From: JAAYXS01 sp043820985
GTDB lineage: Bacteria; Planctomycetota; Phycisphaerae; UBA1845; Fen-1342
DNA length: 64,000 nucleotides
Reading direction: 5' to 3'
NCBI GenBank assembly: GCA_043820985.1
Contig: JBDRDH010000011.1
Span: forward strand, 36,865-100,864
Part shown: in pieces, positions 26,752 to 35,724 of the stretch
Layout: every line of letters starts with the position of its first letter
Numbering within the stretch: the first letter of the stretch is position 1
Position numbers and translations under genes: made by a program
The notes under the pieces: model-generated
Told to the model about the DNA's origin: nothing
Databases searched by the model: none
What the model saw: the letters and a program-made list of their open reading frames with translations, nothing else

Positions 26752-27332
26752 GGTACCGCCGTGTCTCCCTTTGACAGCTCGCGATGCAGCCAAGCCCGCG
26801 CGACACGCCACTCGCCATCCACGGTCCGCGGCGACAGGTCGAGCGCTTCGGCGGTCTCGGCTCGACTCAGACCGCCGAAATAGCGCAGCACGACGATCTC
26901 CGCCTTGCGCGGGTCGGACTGCTCCAATCGACTAAGGGCTTCATCAACGGCCAGGACTTCGATGGGGTCCTGGTCAAACACCACCGGCTCTTCCATCAGC
27001 GGGACGGGCTTGCCGCCGCCGCCGCGTTTGAGCCGGTCTCTTCTACGTGCGTCATCTATGCGGATGCAGCGCATTGCTTGTGCGGCGGCGGAGAAAAAAT
27101 GTCGGCGATTCGCCCACTCAGTCGGCCCGCCACCAACCAGGCGGAAGTACGCCTCGTGGACCAGCGCCGTGGGCTGAAGCGTACGATTGTGGGCGTCGCC
27201 CTTGAGCTGGTTCCGGGCGACTCGGCGCAGATCATCATAGATTGCGGACCAGAGCTGTTCCTGCGCATTCCCATCGCCCCGCCCGGCGGCGGCCAAGAGC
27301 TCGGTAATCGGCCCCGGCGTTGGGGTTGCCAT
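26748..27332 (-). CDS. ECF sigma factor, TIGR02999 family
   Basis: A 194-residue sigma factor. Region 2 includes 'LQPTALVHEAYFRLV' and 'NRRHFFSAAAQAMRCIRIDDARRR', and region 4 has 'VVLRYFGGLSRAETAEALDLSPRTVDGEWRVA', given here in pieces: the HTH is 'SRAETAEALDLSPRTVDGEW'. This pattern fits the planctomycete-rich TIGR02999 group, whose members often sit next to Ser/Thr kinases. No anti-sigma factor is present; the kinase downstream may take that role. The ribosome binding site is weak (GAGA). The genes it controls are not visible; the divergent beta-helix gene is one candidate. Confidence 0.9.
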   Translation of the reverse strand: MATPTPGPITELLAAAGRGDGNAQEQLWSAIYDDLRRVARNQLKGDAHNRTLQPTALVHEAYFRLVGGGPTEWANRRHFFSAAAQAMRCIRIDDARRRDRLKRGGGGKPVPLMEEPVVFDQDPIEVLAVDEALSRLEQSDPRKAEIVVLRYFGGLSRAETAEALDLSPRTVDGEWRVARAWLHRELSKGDTAVP

Positions 27333-27670
27333 GCTGGATGTCTCTGAGATTGCTCGAATCGGGTACCACGATTCCCTTGCATTCTGACGAAATCGCGGCG
27401 CGAAATCAAGCGTGCGAGCCGGGACCTGGGCGCAACACCTTCCGTATGCGCGAGTTAGAGGACGGCGCGCTAATCGTCCGGAGTTGTGTCGAGTTTCTCT
27501 TGCGCTTCAGCAGCCGGTTTAGCGTCCATGCCTATGGTGCTGACCTGAGCGGTTCAGAGATCAGCGACCAGGAAGAGGCTATGGTCCTCGCCTCGGAGGC
27601 CAGGCAGAAGCAGGACGGACAGGGCGACTGTGCGCAAAGTCGCGAGCCGTCCGGCTCAAGGGAGACAGCG
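27333..27670. other. Intergenic region between sigma factor and beta-helix gene
   Basis: A 338-base divergent spacer. It must hold the promoters of both units, but no box close to consensus was found. An in-frame extension of the beta-helix gene runs through it, with codon use that does not look coding and no signal peptide, so it was left out. Confidence 0.4.
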
Positions 27671-29020
27671 ATGCGCTACCCGCAGACGACAAGATTGGTG
27701 GTTGTTCTATTGAGCCTGGGATTCGCAGGGTTCGCCTGCGCGGACACCATCTACGTCAACAACATTAGCGGCAACGACGATTGGGACGGCCTGTGCGAAG
27801 AATGGGACGGCGGCACCTGCGGCCCGAAGAAGACCGTCCAGGCCGGCATCGACGCCGCCTCCAACGGAGACGAGGTCATCGTGTCCCCCGGCACGTACAA
27901 CGAGGTCATCAACTTCATTGGCAGGGCAATCACTCTACGCAGCTCTGACGGCCCAGAAGTCACGATCATCGACGGCGCAGGCCTGAATGACAGCGTAGTG
28001 AAATGTTACGCGGGTGAAGACCGTGACACGAGGTTGGAGGGTTTCGCCATCAAGAATGGCACCGGGGATCCAAACAATCCGGTTCCCGCCTGGCTCGGCT
28101 ACCACGAGGGTGGTGGGATGATCAACGTCGGTAGCAGCCCGACCGTGATCAACTGCATCTTCGATTCGAACCGCGTCACGGCGCCCGGCTCGGACGGTGG
28201 CGGAATGGCGAATTGGGAAAGTGCTCCGTGCGTGGTTGATTGCGTCTTCATCAACAATACGGCGCGCGGTGTCGCAGGCGGAATGGTCAACGCGTACAGC
28301 AACGCAGAGATCATCAACTGCTATTTCATCTCGAACACGTCGGACACTCACGGCGCCGGAATCAACAACGTGTTCAGCAGCCCCATCATCATCAACTGCT
28401 GCTTTGCCGGCAACCGGGTCACTGTCATTGGCTACTGGGGTGGTGCTATTGCCAACCGTTGCAACGATAACACCAGTTTCCCCCAGATACTGAACTGCAC
28501 GTTTGTTGCCAACGACTCCCCCCAGCCGGGTGTAATCTGGACCGATTTCGGATCCCATCCGACCATCACCAACTGCGTTTTCTGGGACAACTTGACTGTG
28601 CCGTTCGGCGGGTCCGGAGCCCCCATCGTTACCTACTGCAACGTTGAGGGCGGCTATGCTGGCGAGGGCAACATCGACGCCGATCCGCAGTTCTTCCGCG
28701 ACCCCGCCCCCGGCGATGACGGTGAATGGGGCACCGCTGATGACGACTACGGTGACCTGCGCTTGATGCCGTTCTCGCAGTGCATCGATGCCGGTGATAC
28801 GACCGCAGTGCCGGCGGATCTGTTCGTGGACTTGGATGGGCTCGGCCGACGCATCGACAACCCGGACGTCGATGACACTGGAGTCACGGTGGGCTTGATA
28901 CCGGTTACCGTCGACATGGGGGCGTACGAGTACCATCGCCGCAACGGCGACATCAATGGCGACGGCGATGTCAATGCCTACGACATCGACGGCTTCATCC
29001 TGCTGGTCGGCTGGGGATAA
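27671..29020 (+). CDS. Secreted right-handed beta-helix protein with dockerin-like tail
   Basis: A 449-residue exported protein. The ATG at 27671 follows GGGAGA and starts a good signal peptide (to about 'GFACA'). A pectate-lyase-like parallel beta-helix fills most of the chain, with repeated turns such as 'NVGSSPTVINCIFDSNRV', 'APCVVDCVFINNTA', 'AEIINCYFISNTS' and 'SPIIINCCFAGNRV'. A 'DMGAYEY' segment and one calcium loop, 'INGDGDVNAYDIDGFILLV', close the protein. Such proteins bind or cleave polysaccharides; no catalytic residue set is evident. It is divergent from the sigma factor/kinase pair. The body resembles the choice-of-anchor Q type. Confidence 0.8.
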   Translation: MRYPQTTRLVVVLLSLGFAGFACADTIYVNNISGNDDWDGLCEEWDGGTCGPKKTVQAGIDAASNGDEVIVSPGTYNEVINFIGRAITLRSSDGPEVTIIDGAGLNDSVVKCYAGEDRDTRLEGFAIKNGTGDPNNPVPAWLGYHEGGGMINVGSSPTVINCIFDSNRVTAPGSDGGGMANWESAPCVVDCVFINNTARGVAGGMVNAYSNAEIINCYFISNTSDTHGAGINNVFSSPIIINCCFAGNRVTVIGYWGGAIANRCNDNTSFPQILNCTFVANDSPQPGVIWTDFGSHPTITNCVFWDNLTVPFGGSGAPIVTYCNVEGGYAGEGNIDADPQFFRDPAPGDDGEWGTADDDYGDLRLMPFSQCIDAGDTTAVPADLFVDLDGLGRRIDNPDVDDTGVTVGLIPVTVDMGAYEYHRRNGDINGDGDVNAYDIDGFILLVGWG

Positions 29021-29064
29021 CGTAGAACGCGGCCCGGGGCATATCGAATGGGCAGGGAAAAAGT

Positions 29065-29108
29065 GCCGGACACCAGGGCTCGCAGTGGGCGAAGCCGCGG
29101 TGTCCGGC
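29065..29108. repeat. Inverted repeat (10-bp arms)
   Basis: Perfect arms GCCGGACACC (29065-29074) and GGTGTCCGGC (29099-29108) with a 24-base loop, 45 bases after the beta-helix gene stop. No T run follows. A REP-like element or a weak terminator. Confidence 0.6.
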
Positions 29109-29167
29109 GTTGCGTTTCAACGTGACCGCTCGCTCATAGATAGGGGCGGCCAGTACGGGCGGGGCCA

Positions 29168-29192
29168 GGCTCGGTAGGAGCTTCGCCCTCCC
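29168..29192 (-). repeat. Dispersed repeat, GGGAGGGCGA family
   Basis: Read on the minus strand it is GGGAGGGCGAAGCTCC then TACCGAGCC. The same motif recurs at 38523-38548, 46578-46629, 52989-53015 and 61523-61549. It lies in the 317-base gap 29021-29337, which has no gene. Confidence 0.7.
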
Positions 29193-29337
29193 TGCCATTG
29201 ACAAGATAAAGATTTGAAATCGGGTTGCTGGCTTGCCGGTCCGGTCACTTCGCAGGTAGGCTGTGCTCCGAGTAGTGAAACTTCAACACATCATGTACCC
29301 GGTCGTTAATGACACTGGGACGATGGAGCACCAAGCT

Positions 29338-30573
29338 ATGTATCCAGTAAAGGTCAGGCCGCGATGGATCCCGATGATGGTGGGAGTGCTAGCTTATGCG
29401 GCATGGGCGGGTCCGCCAACCGGCGATATGTCATACAAACTCCAGGGTGAAGTTCTGACGGGCATTGATGTGCTGGCACGCGATGAGTTCGCGGCACTGG
29501 CGGGGCAAAAGGTCGGGCTGATTACCAACCACACCGGGCTGGATCGCTTCGGCCGCTCCACCATCGAATTGCTGCACGCCGCGCCGAACGTGGAACTGGT
29601 GGCTTTGTTCAGCCCCGAGCATGGTCTGAAGGGTGTGCTCGATCAGCGCGTGGCCGATTCGACCGATCCGCTCACCGGCCTGAAGGTTTATAGTCTATAT
29701 GGCGAGACGCGCCGCCCGACGGCGGAGATGCTGACCGGTATCGACACGCTGGTGTTCGACATTCAGGACATTGGCACGCGTTTCTACACCTACATCGCCA
29801 CCATGGGGCTGGCGATGGAAGCCGCCGCCGAACGTGACATTCGTTTCGTGGTGTTGGATCGGCCCAATCCGATTACGGGAGTGCGGGTGTTTGGTCCATT
29901 CAACGATCGCGATGGTCAATTCACGGCGTATCACCACACCCCGCTGGTGCATGGCATGACGGTTGGTGAATTGGCGAGGATGTTCAACGCCGAGCGCGAT
30001 ATCAACGTGGATTTGCGGGTTATTCAAATGGAAGGCTGGCGACGGGCCATGTGGTTGGACGCCACCTTGCTGACCTGGGTGAATCCCTCGCCGAACATGC
30101 GCTCGCTGACCCAGGCCACCTTGTATCCGGCGATCGGCTTGATCGAAGCCTGTAAGGTCAGCGTGGGTCGCGGCACGGATACACCCTTCGAGTGCTTTGG
30201 AGCGCCCTGGATCGACGGGCGACGATTGGCAGCGCGATTGAACAGCCTGGGATTAGCGGGTATTCGCTTTGTGCCGTATCGTTTCGTGCCCGCGGCCAGC
30301 AAATTCAAGGGTCAGGAATGTGGTGGCGTGCAAATCATATTGATCGACCGGGACGCGTTTAATCCGATTGAGACCGGCCTGGCGATCGTGCGCGAACTGC
30401 GGACACTCTTCGGCGACGCCTTCGATGTTGACAAGGTGGACAATCTGATGTTCAACCGGCAGGTGCTGGAAAAGGTCAAGGCCACATCCGAGCCACGGCA
30501 ATATGAGGAGTTGTGGCAAACAGAAATGCGCGAGTTCATGGCGCGCCGGGCTACGTATCTCCTATACGAGTAG
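29338..30573 (+). CDS. namZ: Exo-beta-N-acetylmuramidase NamZ-like (DUF1343)
   Basis: A 411-residue exported enzyme. It covers the whole DUF1343 family: 'GLITNHTGLDRFG', 'LFSPEHGLKG' with the likely catalytic Glu, 'VFDIQDIGTRFYTY', 'VLDRPNPITG', 'WVNPSPNMRSL' and 'ECFGAPWIDG'. Bacillus NamZ removes N-acetylmuramic acid from the non-reducing ends of peptidoglycan chains, so this enzyme most likely does the same. The start at 29338 gives a signal-like N-terminus ending near 'AAWAGP', with GGAG nine bases upstream; starts at 29263 and 29323 are less likely. It fits with the amidase and muropeptide-related genes around it. Confidence 0.88.
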   Translation: MYPVKVRPRWIPMMVGVLAYAAWAGPPTGDMSYKLQGEVLTGIDVLARDEFAALAGQKVGLITNHTGLDRFGRSTIELLHAAPNVELVALFSPEHGLKGVLDQRVADSTDPLTGLKVYSLYGETRRPTAEMLTGIDTLVFDIQDIGTRFYTYIATMGLAMEAAAERDIRFVVLDRPNPITGVRVFGPFNDRDGQFTAYHHTPLVHGMTVGELARMFNAERDINVDLRVIQMEGWRRAMWLDATLLTWVNPSPNMRSLTQATLYPAIGLIEACKVSVGRGTDTPFECFGAPWIDGRRLAARLNSLGLAGIRFVPYRFVPAASKFKGQECGGVQIILIDRDAFNPIETGLAIVRELRTLFGDAFDVDKVDNLMFNRQVLEKVKATSEPRQYEELWQTEMREFMARRATYLLYE

Positions 30574-30619
30574 TGCGCCTCCAGCGTCGGCCGGCGAGCC
30601 GCGGGCCGCTACATTGGGA

Positions 30620-30646
30620 CGGCCGACACGGAGGATCGGCCGCTAC
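30620..30646. repeat. GTAGCGGCC-family palindromic repeat overlapping a stop codon
   Basis: CGGCCGACACGGAGGAT then CGGCCGCTAC. The arms CGGCCG pair across the centre. The closest relative in the window is 38588-38613. On the minus strand the end reads GTAGCGGCCG, and its TAG is the stop codon of the gene 30643-33708. Confidence 0.75.
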
Positions 30647-33600
30647 GGGTAAATCTCTCCGGTGTAGACGGTCTGGAACTGCGTGAAGTCGTGCAGGTCC
30701 ACGTCGTCATCGCCATCGCCATCTTCATCCAGGCAGAAGTGCCCACCGGGGTAGGTCACATCGGCACCCTGGAAGCAGAAGAGGAAGAGATTGGCATCGT
30801 ACCAGTCAACATCACCGTCCTTGTCGGCGTCGAACGGCAGGGGCCCGATGACACCTTCCAGGTAGAGGATGATGCGTTCCATCAGGGCCGCGCGGGTGGT
30901 AGCCGAGGTTATTGCCTCGAAGGGGAAGCCGAAAGTTACCACGCGGTATACACCGCCGGCATGTTCGTATATCACGCCCGCGTTACCACCGCTGCCACCC
31001 TGGTATGCGATGACAGTTTCGCCGTCGGGCTGGGGGCCGATGCGATCCGTGAAGTCGGCGTCGTACGGGGCGCCATTGGCGGGATCGAAATCGAAGTTGC
31101 CAACGTCGGCGAACAGGCTGGTACCACTGGCCTGGTAGGTATTGGCACTATCGCTGACGTAGTTAACGCCCAGGGTGTTTTCGTAGAAGGTCTGGCCGTT
31201 GCCCTGCTCGACGAGGTCGAAGCCGATCTCGGCTCCGGAGATGAACAGCCCGCCACCATTTTGCAGGAAGGTGGTCAGGCGGGTTTGTTCGCTGCTGCTG
31301 AGCGTGGCGTCTTCCGTGCTCTCCTCGCCGCAGATCCATAGGACGATGGCGTAGTTGGTCAGTTGGATCCGGCCGTCGATCACGGCCTCGTTCGTGCAGG
31401 AGTCGCAGCCATGATCGGTGGTCGCCAGTGCTTCGACGTATTGCACGACATAATCGTAGGAATTGGAAAGTCGCCAGATCTGCCGTTCGTTGGTATCACC
31501 CGCATATGCCGGTGGGAAAGTGAACTCCATGACGTAGTTCTGCTGGCGGCGCAGGCGATCGTAGCCGTTGACGATCAGTACCTCGGCGATACCCGTCGGA
31601 GCACGCCGCAGGGCCAGCACTTCAGAGGGCATGGACTCACCACCAGCGTTAGTGGCGGCGACGCGGTAGTAACGGATCTGGCCGGGAGCCGGCGCCGGGA
31701 GCGTGGCGGTTTCGACGTTGCCCACCACGGTCGGATTGCCGAAGCCATAACCATTGCTCGATTCGTAGATCACATAGCCGGTGGCCGGATCGCCGCGAGC
31801 TTCATCGCTGAGGGGTGCCAGCCAGGACAGTGTGACGCTGCCATCGCCGTTATCGACCACCTGGACGTCGCGTGGGGTGTCGGGCGCGAAGGCCAGGGGT
31901 ACCTGGGTATCCGGGAACAGGTCGGTATCGCCCAGGAACTTGATGATGGCATGGATCTGGCTGCGCGCGACGGCGGCGCGTACGCGGCAATCGCGTAAAA
32001 GTTCGGCGTCTTCCTGATTGTCGTGGAAGGCGACCTCGATCACCGTGGCGTCGAACTCATTGCTATTGTTCGTCGTGCTGATCGTGCCGTAGGAGCCGGT
32101 ATATGTAGAGTAAACGCGATCGACCCAGTTATGCTCGAACTCGTCATCAATGATTTGCATGTCCAGGTCGAGTTCGTCGGAGACCAGAGCGGCGAATTCT
32201 TCCTGGTTTGTCGTGCTGCTGCCGGTGATCAGGCCGACGCTGCCACGGGCACTGCACGGCGGTCCCCCAGCACACCCGGCGGCGTTGCTGTGGAAGGACA
32301 GGTAGACCCGCCGCCAGCGGTCATCGTGCACGCCGCCGGCGGGTACGCGGTTCATCTCGCGCGCCCAGCGGGCACCGACCCCGTGGTTGTCGCTGAGGTC
32401 GGTGCTGTAGATATCCCAAATGTCGGAGTCGTAGTTGACGGCGTTATTGCCCAGTTCACTATGGCACCAGTAACGGGCGGCCTCTTCGTCGCGCGGGTAG
32501 CCGCTGACGGTGCCCGGCCCGGGACGGGAGACGTCGCCTATACCCGAACCCCAGCGGATGGCGTCGGCGATCACCACGCCGGACTGCGGTGATTCATTGG
32601 TGATCTCGACGAAGTTATCCCCGCCGGCCTCGAAATAATATTCGCCGAGCCAGATCCAGCCGTTACCGACTTCGTGATGGTCGACGGCGACCTCGGTGGT
32701 TCCGCCACTGTGGCTGATGCGATAAGTCTGCAGGACGCGATCGGTATCGGCCTTGGTAAAGCAGTAGACCGGGTAGAAATCGGTGACCGTGATGTTGGGG
32801 GTATAGCGGGCGACGGCGGTTTCCGTGGTGCTGGTGGCGATCCACTTGTAGGGGATGCCCGAGTTGGTCACGTTGTTTTCGTAGTATTTGGAAGTGGTGG
32901 TGCTATTGCCCCAACCGCCGGTGAAGGTTACGCCGGGATCGTCATTGTCCAGCACGATCTCGATCGTCTGCCAGCCTACCGGGCGGAAGGGTACCACGGT
33001 GGCCCCGGCGTTGAAGGCGTAGTGCACGAAGTAGTTCACCATATCGAGGTTGCCGTAATCCTCGTTCATCTCAAGTAGATCGCTGTTGCGTTGCAATGCC
33101 CAGGAACTGGTACCCGCGGTCCAGCCATGGCCGGCGATGGTGTAGATCGTCACGCCGGACAGTGCCCCGTTAGGCTGCCGGCCGGCATTGGCGGTCGGGC
33201 CGCCTAGCAAGGGCTCGGCGTGGTGGTTGTTAACACCAGGGGGAGGCGGCGCAGTGCCGGTCTCAGTCTCGGATGTCTCGGGCTGGACGAGCGGTAGCGG
33301 CTTGAATTCCTCCAGCATCAGGTAGGGTTCTTCCGCGGAGCAACGGGCGCGAATTATGAGGCCGGCGAAATTCTCATTCGATTTGAACGGCTGCGCCAGC
33401 AGATCGAAGAGCAATTCCAGGTCGACCGGGGTAGTGTGCCAGGGCGTTTCCGCCGGGGGCAGGGTCAGATCGATGTGAAGAACGGTGTCTTGCCATTCGA
33501 TGTGATCTATCGCGGTATCGGCCGGTAACAACGGCTGTCCATCCTCGCCGATGAAAGTGCCGGCTTCCGTGACCAACTCGGAGATGAGTTCGGCAGTTGG

Positions 33601-33708
33601 CGGCATCTGCTTTTCTGTCAGGCCGGTGCTGGCCAGGGTTGCCGCCAGCAGGAGTGTGATGGCTGGTAGCGATAACCGTCGTATATGTGGATTCAAACTA
33701 ATGCGCAT
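30643..33708 (-). CDS. Secreted N-acetylmuramoyl-L-alanine amidase with inserted golvesin-like domain, FnIII and dockerin-like tail
   Basis: A 1021-residue exported protein. The ATG at 33708 gives a signal peptide; GAAGGAG lies 12 bases upstream, a little far. An Amidase_3-like fold is split: 'TIAGHGWT' (first His) near residue 195 and 'VYLSFHSNAAG' (second His) plus 'VIEVAFHDNQEDAELL' (catalytic Glu) after about residue 465. Between them sits a golvesin/Xly-type domain ('YTPNITVTDFYPVY', 'GVVIADAIRWGSG'). A fibronectin III domain, a ThuA/GATase-like domain ('LTTFLQNGGGLFISGAEIGF') and two calcium loops at the C-terminus follow. It likely cuts the lactyl-amide bond in peptidoglycan, as a partner to NamZ next door. 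Confidence 0.78.
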   Translation of the reverse strand: MRISLNPHIRRLSLPAITLLLAATLASTGLTEKQMPPTAELISELVTEAGTFIGEDGQPLLPADTAIDHIEWQDTVLHIDLTLPPAETPWHTTPVDLELLFDLLAQPFKSNENFAGLIIRARCSAEEPYLMLEEFKPLPLVQPETSETETGTAPPPPGVNNHHAEPLLGGPTANAGRQPNGALSGVTIYTIAGHGWTAGTSSWALQRNSDLLEMNEDYGNLDMVNYFVHYAFNAGATVVPFRPVGWQTIEIVLDNDDPGVTFTGGWGNSTTTSKYYENNVTNSGIPYKWIATSTTETAVARYTPNITVTDFYPVYCFTKADTDRVLQTYRISHSGGTTEVAVDHHEVGNGWIWLGEYYFEAGGDNFVEITNESPQSGVVIADAIRWGSGIGDVSRPGPGTVSGYPRDEEAARYWCHSELGNNAVNYDSDIWDIYSTDLSDNHGVGARWAREMNRVPAGGVHDDRWRRVYLSFHSNAAGCAGGPPCSARGSVGLITGSSTTNQEEFAALVSDELDLDMQIIDDEFEHNWVDRVYSTYTGSYGTISTTNNSNEFDATVIEVAFHDNQEDAELLRDCRVRAAVARSQIHAIIKFLGDTDLFPDTQVPLAFAPDTPRDVQVVDNGDGSVTLSWLAPLSDEARGDPATGYVIYESSNGYGFGNPTVVGNVETATLPAPAPGQIRYYRVAATNAGGESMPSEVLALRRAPTGIAEVLIVNGYDRLRRQQNYVMEFTFPPAYAGDTNERQIWRLSNSYDYVVQYVEALATTDHGCDSCTNEAVIDGRIQLTNYAIVLWICGEESTEDATLSSSEQTRLTTFLQNGGGLFISGAEIGFDLVEQGNGQTFYENTLGVNYVSDSANTYQASGTSLFADVGNFDFDPANGAPYDADFTDRIGPQPDGETVIAYQGGSGGNAGVIYEHAGGVYRVVTFGFPFEAITSATTRAALMERIILYLEGVIGPLPFDADKDGDVDWYDANLFLFCFQGADVTYPGGHFCLDEDGDGDDDVDLHDFTQFQTVYTGEIYP

Positions 33709-34000
33709 GGTTAGATTCCGCTCCTTCAAGCTGCGTTGAGTATCATCAGACTGCGATTCGGCATATCGGACGTTCAATTGCCGACGCGCTCGCCACTGGT
33801 AAGCGGCTCCAGTCTAGCTCATTTGCCACGTCGAATGCAAGATAAAGACCTGGCCGCCGGACTGGTCCTGCGTAGGTATCGGCTGTTCATTACGGTTTCG
33901 CCACGCCGGCGGACATATGTCGTCATTGGCGATTGCGGATATGATTGCGGCTCGGCGTGAGTTACTGGTGTGGGTGTAAGCCGCGTCTGGAGGTTCACCG

Positions 34001-35635
34001 ATGGCTGCTGATTACGATGTCATCATACGCAATGGCACGATCTACGACGGTACCGGGGCAGCGGCGGTGATTGGCAACCTGGCGGTGGCGGGGGATTCGA
34101 TCGCGCAAATCAATACGCCGGCGGAAGCGCGCGGGCGGCTGGAGATCGATGCTACCGGACTGGCGGTCGCACCAGGTTTTATCAACATGTTAAGCTGGGC
34201 GAACGAGGCGCTCATCGCCGACGGTCGTTCGCAAAGTGACATCCGGCAAGGTGTGACGTTGGAGGTCCTCGGCGAGGGTCGCTCGATGGGACCCTGGTCG
34301 AAGGCCATGAAAGCCGAGCAACGCGAGCAGCAGGGGGATATCCAGTATGACATCGAATGGACCACGCTGGGGGAATATCTCGAATTTCTGACGCGCCGGG
34401 GGGTGTCGCCGAACGTGGCTTCGTTTATCGGGGCGACTACGGCGCGGATACACGAGGTCGGGTATGAGAACCGGCCGCCATCGGTGGATGAGTTGGAGCG
34501 TATGCAGGGGCTGGTCAGTGCAGCCATGGCGGAGGGAGCCATGGGAGTGTCATCGGCGCTGGTATATTCGCCGGCGGCTTATGCCGGTACGGATGAGCTG
34601 GTCGCACTGGCCCAAGCAGCGGCAGCCAGCGGGGGTATGTACATATCGCACATACGAAATGAGGCTGACGGTCTGCTGGAGGCGTTCGAGGAGTTGTTGA
34701 CGATCGCCCGGCGGGCCCAAATCCGCGCCGAAGTCTATCACATCAAAGCCTCCGGCCACGACAACTGGCACAAACTCCCTGAATTACTGCGGCGCATCGA
34801 GGCGGCGCGGGCTGAAGGTTTGTCGATCACCGCCGATATGTACACCTACCACGCCAGTTCGAGTGGTCTGGATGGCACCATGGCACCGTGGGTGCAGGAG
34901 GGGGGTCACAAAGCCTGGGTGGCTCGTTTGCGTGAGCCGGCGGTACGGGCTCGGGTTAAACAGGAAATGACCCAGGCCAGCACGGAGTGGGACAATTTTT
35001 ACGCCTCGGCAGGTTGTCCGGAAAACATCCTGTTGGTGGGATTCAAAAATCCCAAGCTCAAGCCACTGGCGGGCCGGACGGTGGCCGAAGTAGCGGCCGA
35101 GCGTGGCACGTCGCCGGAAGACACGATCATGGACCTGGTTGTCGAGGATGACAGCAACGTCGGGGCGGCGTTTTTCTGCATGTCCGAGGAAAACGTGCGC
35201 ACCAAGATCCGGACGCCCTGGATCAGCTTCTGCTCGGATGCCCAGTCGATCGCGACCGAAGGATTCTTTCTCGATCGCAGTCCGCATCCCCGGACATACG
35301 GCTCGTTCGCGCGGCTGTTGGGGAAGTATGTCCGCGAGGAGGAACTCATACCTTTGACCGAGGTGATTCGCCGGCTGACAGCCCTGCCGGCGGAGAACCT
35401 GCGCATTGCCCGGCGGGGCCGTTTGGCACCGGGCTACTTCGCCGATATCGTCGTGTTTGACCCCACGACCATCACTGATCAAGCCACGTTCAAGGAGCCA
35501 CACCAGTATGCTACGGGTATGCGGCATGTTTTGGTCAATGGCGTGCCGGTTATCCAGGATGGCGAGCACACCGGTGCTAAACCCGGCCGCGTGGTGCGTG
35601 GTCCGGGTTGGCGGGGTTTGTCAGCACCGATATGA
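34001..35635 (+). CDS. N-acyl-D-amino-acid deacylase family amidohydrolase
   Basis: A 544-residue cytoplasmic amidohydrolase with no signal peptide. It starts 'DVIIRNGTIYDGTGAAAVIG' and has 'ISHIRNEADG' and 'YHIKASGHDNW' for the second-site histidines, and ends 'LAPGYFADIVVFDPTTI'. The usual first-site HxH is replaced: the segment reads 'PGFINMLSWANEALI', and the normal metal-bridging Cys position reads 'LEVLGEG'. These are known for a branch of the family, so activity is still likely. It would hydrolyse N-acyl-D-amino acids or D-amino acid containing peptides. GGAGG lies seven bases before the ATG. It may use products of peptidoglycan breakdown by the neighbours. Confidence 0.82.
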   Translation: MAADYDVIIRNGTIYDGTGAAAVIGNLAVAGDSIAQINTPAEARGRLEIDATGLAVAPGFINMLSWANEALIADGRSQSDIRQGVTLEVLGEGRSMGPWSKAMKAEQREQQGDIQYDIEWTTLGEYLEFLTRRGVSPNVASFIGATTARIHEVGYENRPPSVDELERMQGLVSAAMAEGAMGVSSALVYSPAAYAGTDELVALAQAAAASGGMYISHIRNEADGLLEAFEELLTIARRAQIRAEVYHIKASGHDNWHKLPELLRRIEAARAEGLSITADMYTYHASSSGLDGTMAPWVQEGGHKAWVARLREPAVRARVKQEMTQASTEWDNFYASAGCPENILLVGFKNPKLKPLAGRTVAEVAAERGTSPEDTIMDLVVEDDSNVGAAFFCMSEENVRTKIRTPWISFCSDAQSIATEGFFLDRSPHPRTYGSFARLLGKYVREEELIPLTEVIRRLTALPAENLRIARRGRLAPGYFADIVVFDPTTITDQATFKEPHQYATGMRHVLVNGVPVIQDGEHTGAKPGRVVRGPGWRGLSAPI

Positions 35636-35724
35636 TTAAATCACATTTGTAAGGTGCCTGCAAGATTCAACCAAGCTGGCGGTGTTATGGACAGCTCGGT
35701 GAGTTGTCCGGCTCAGGGACGAGT

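Noticed and set aside
27935..28936. A 333-codon minus-strand frame opposite the beta-helix gene
   Set aside because: Shadow of the beta-helix repeats; no ribosome binding site and no family.
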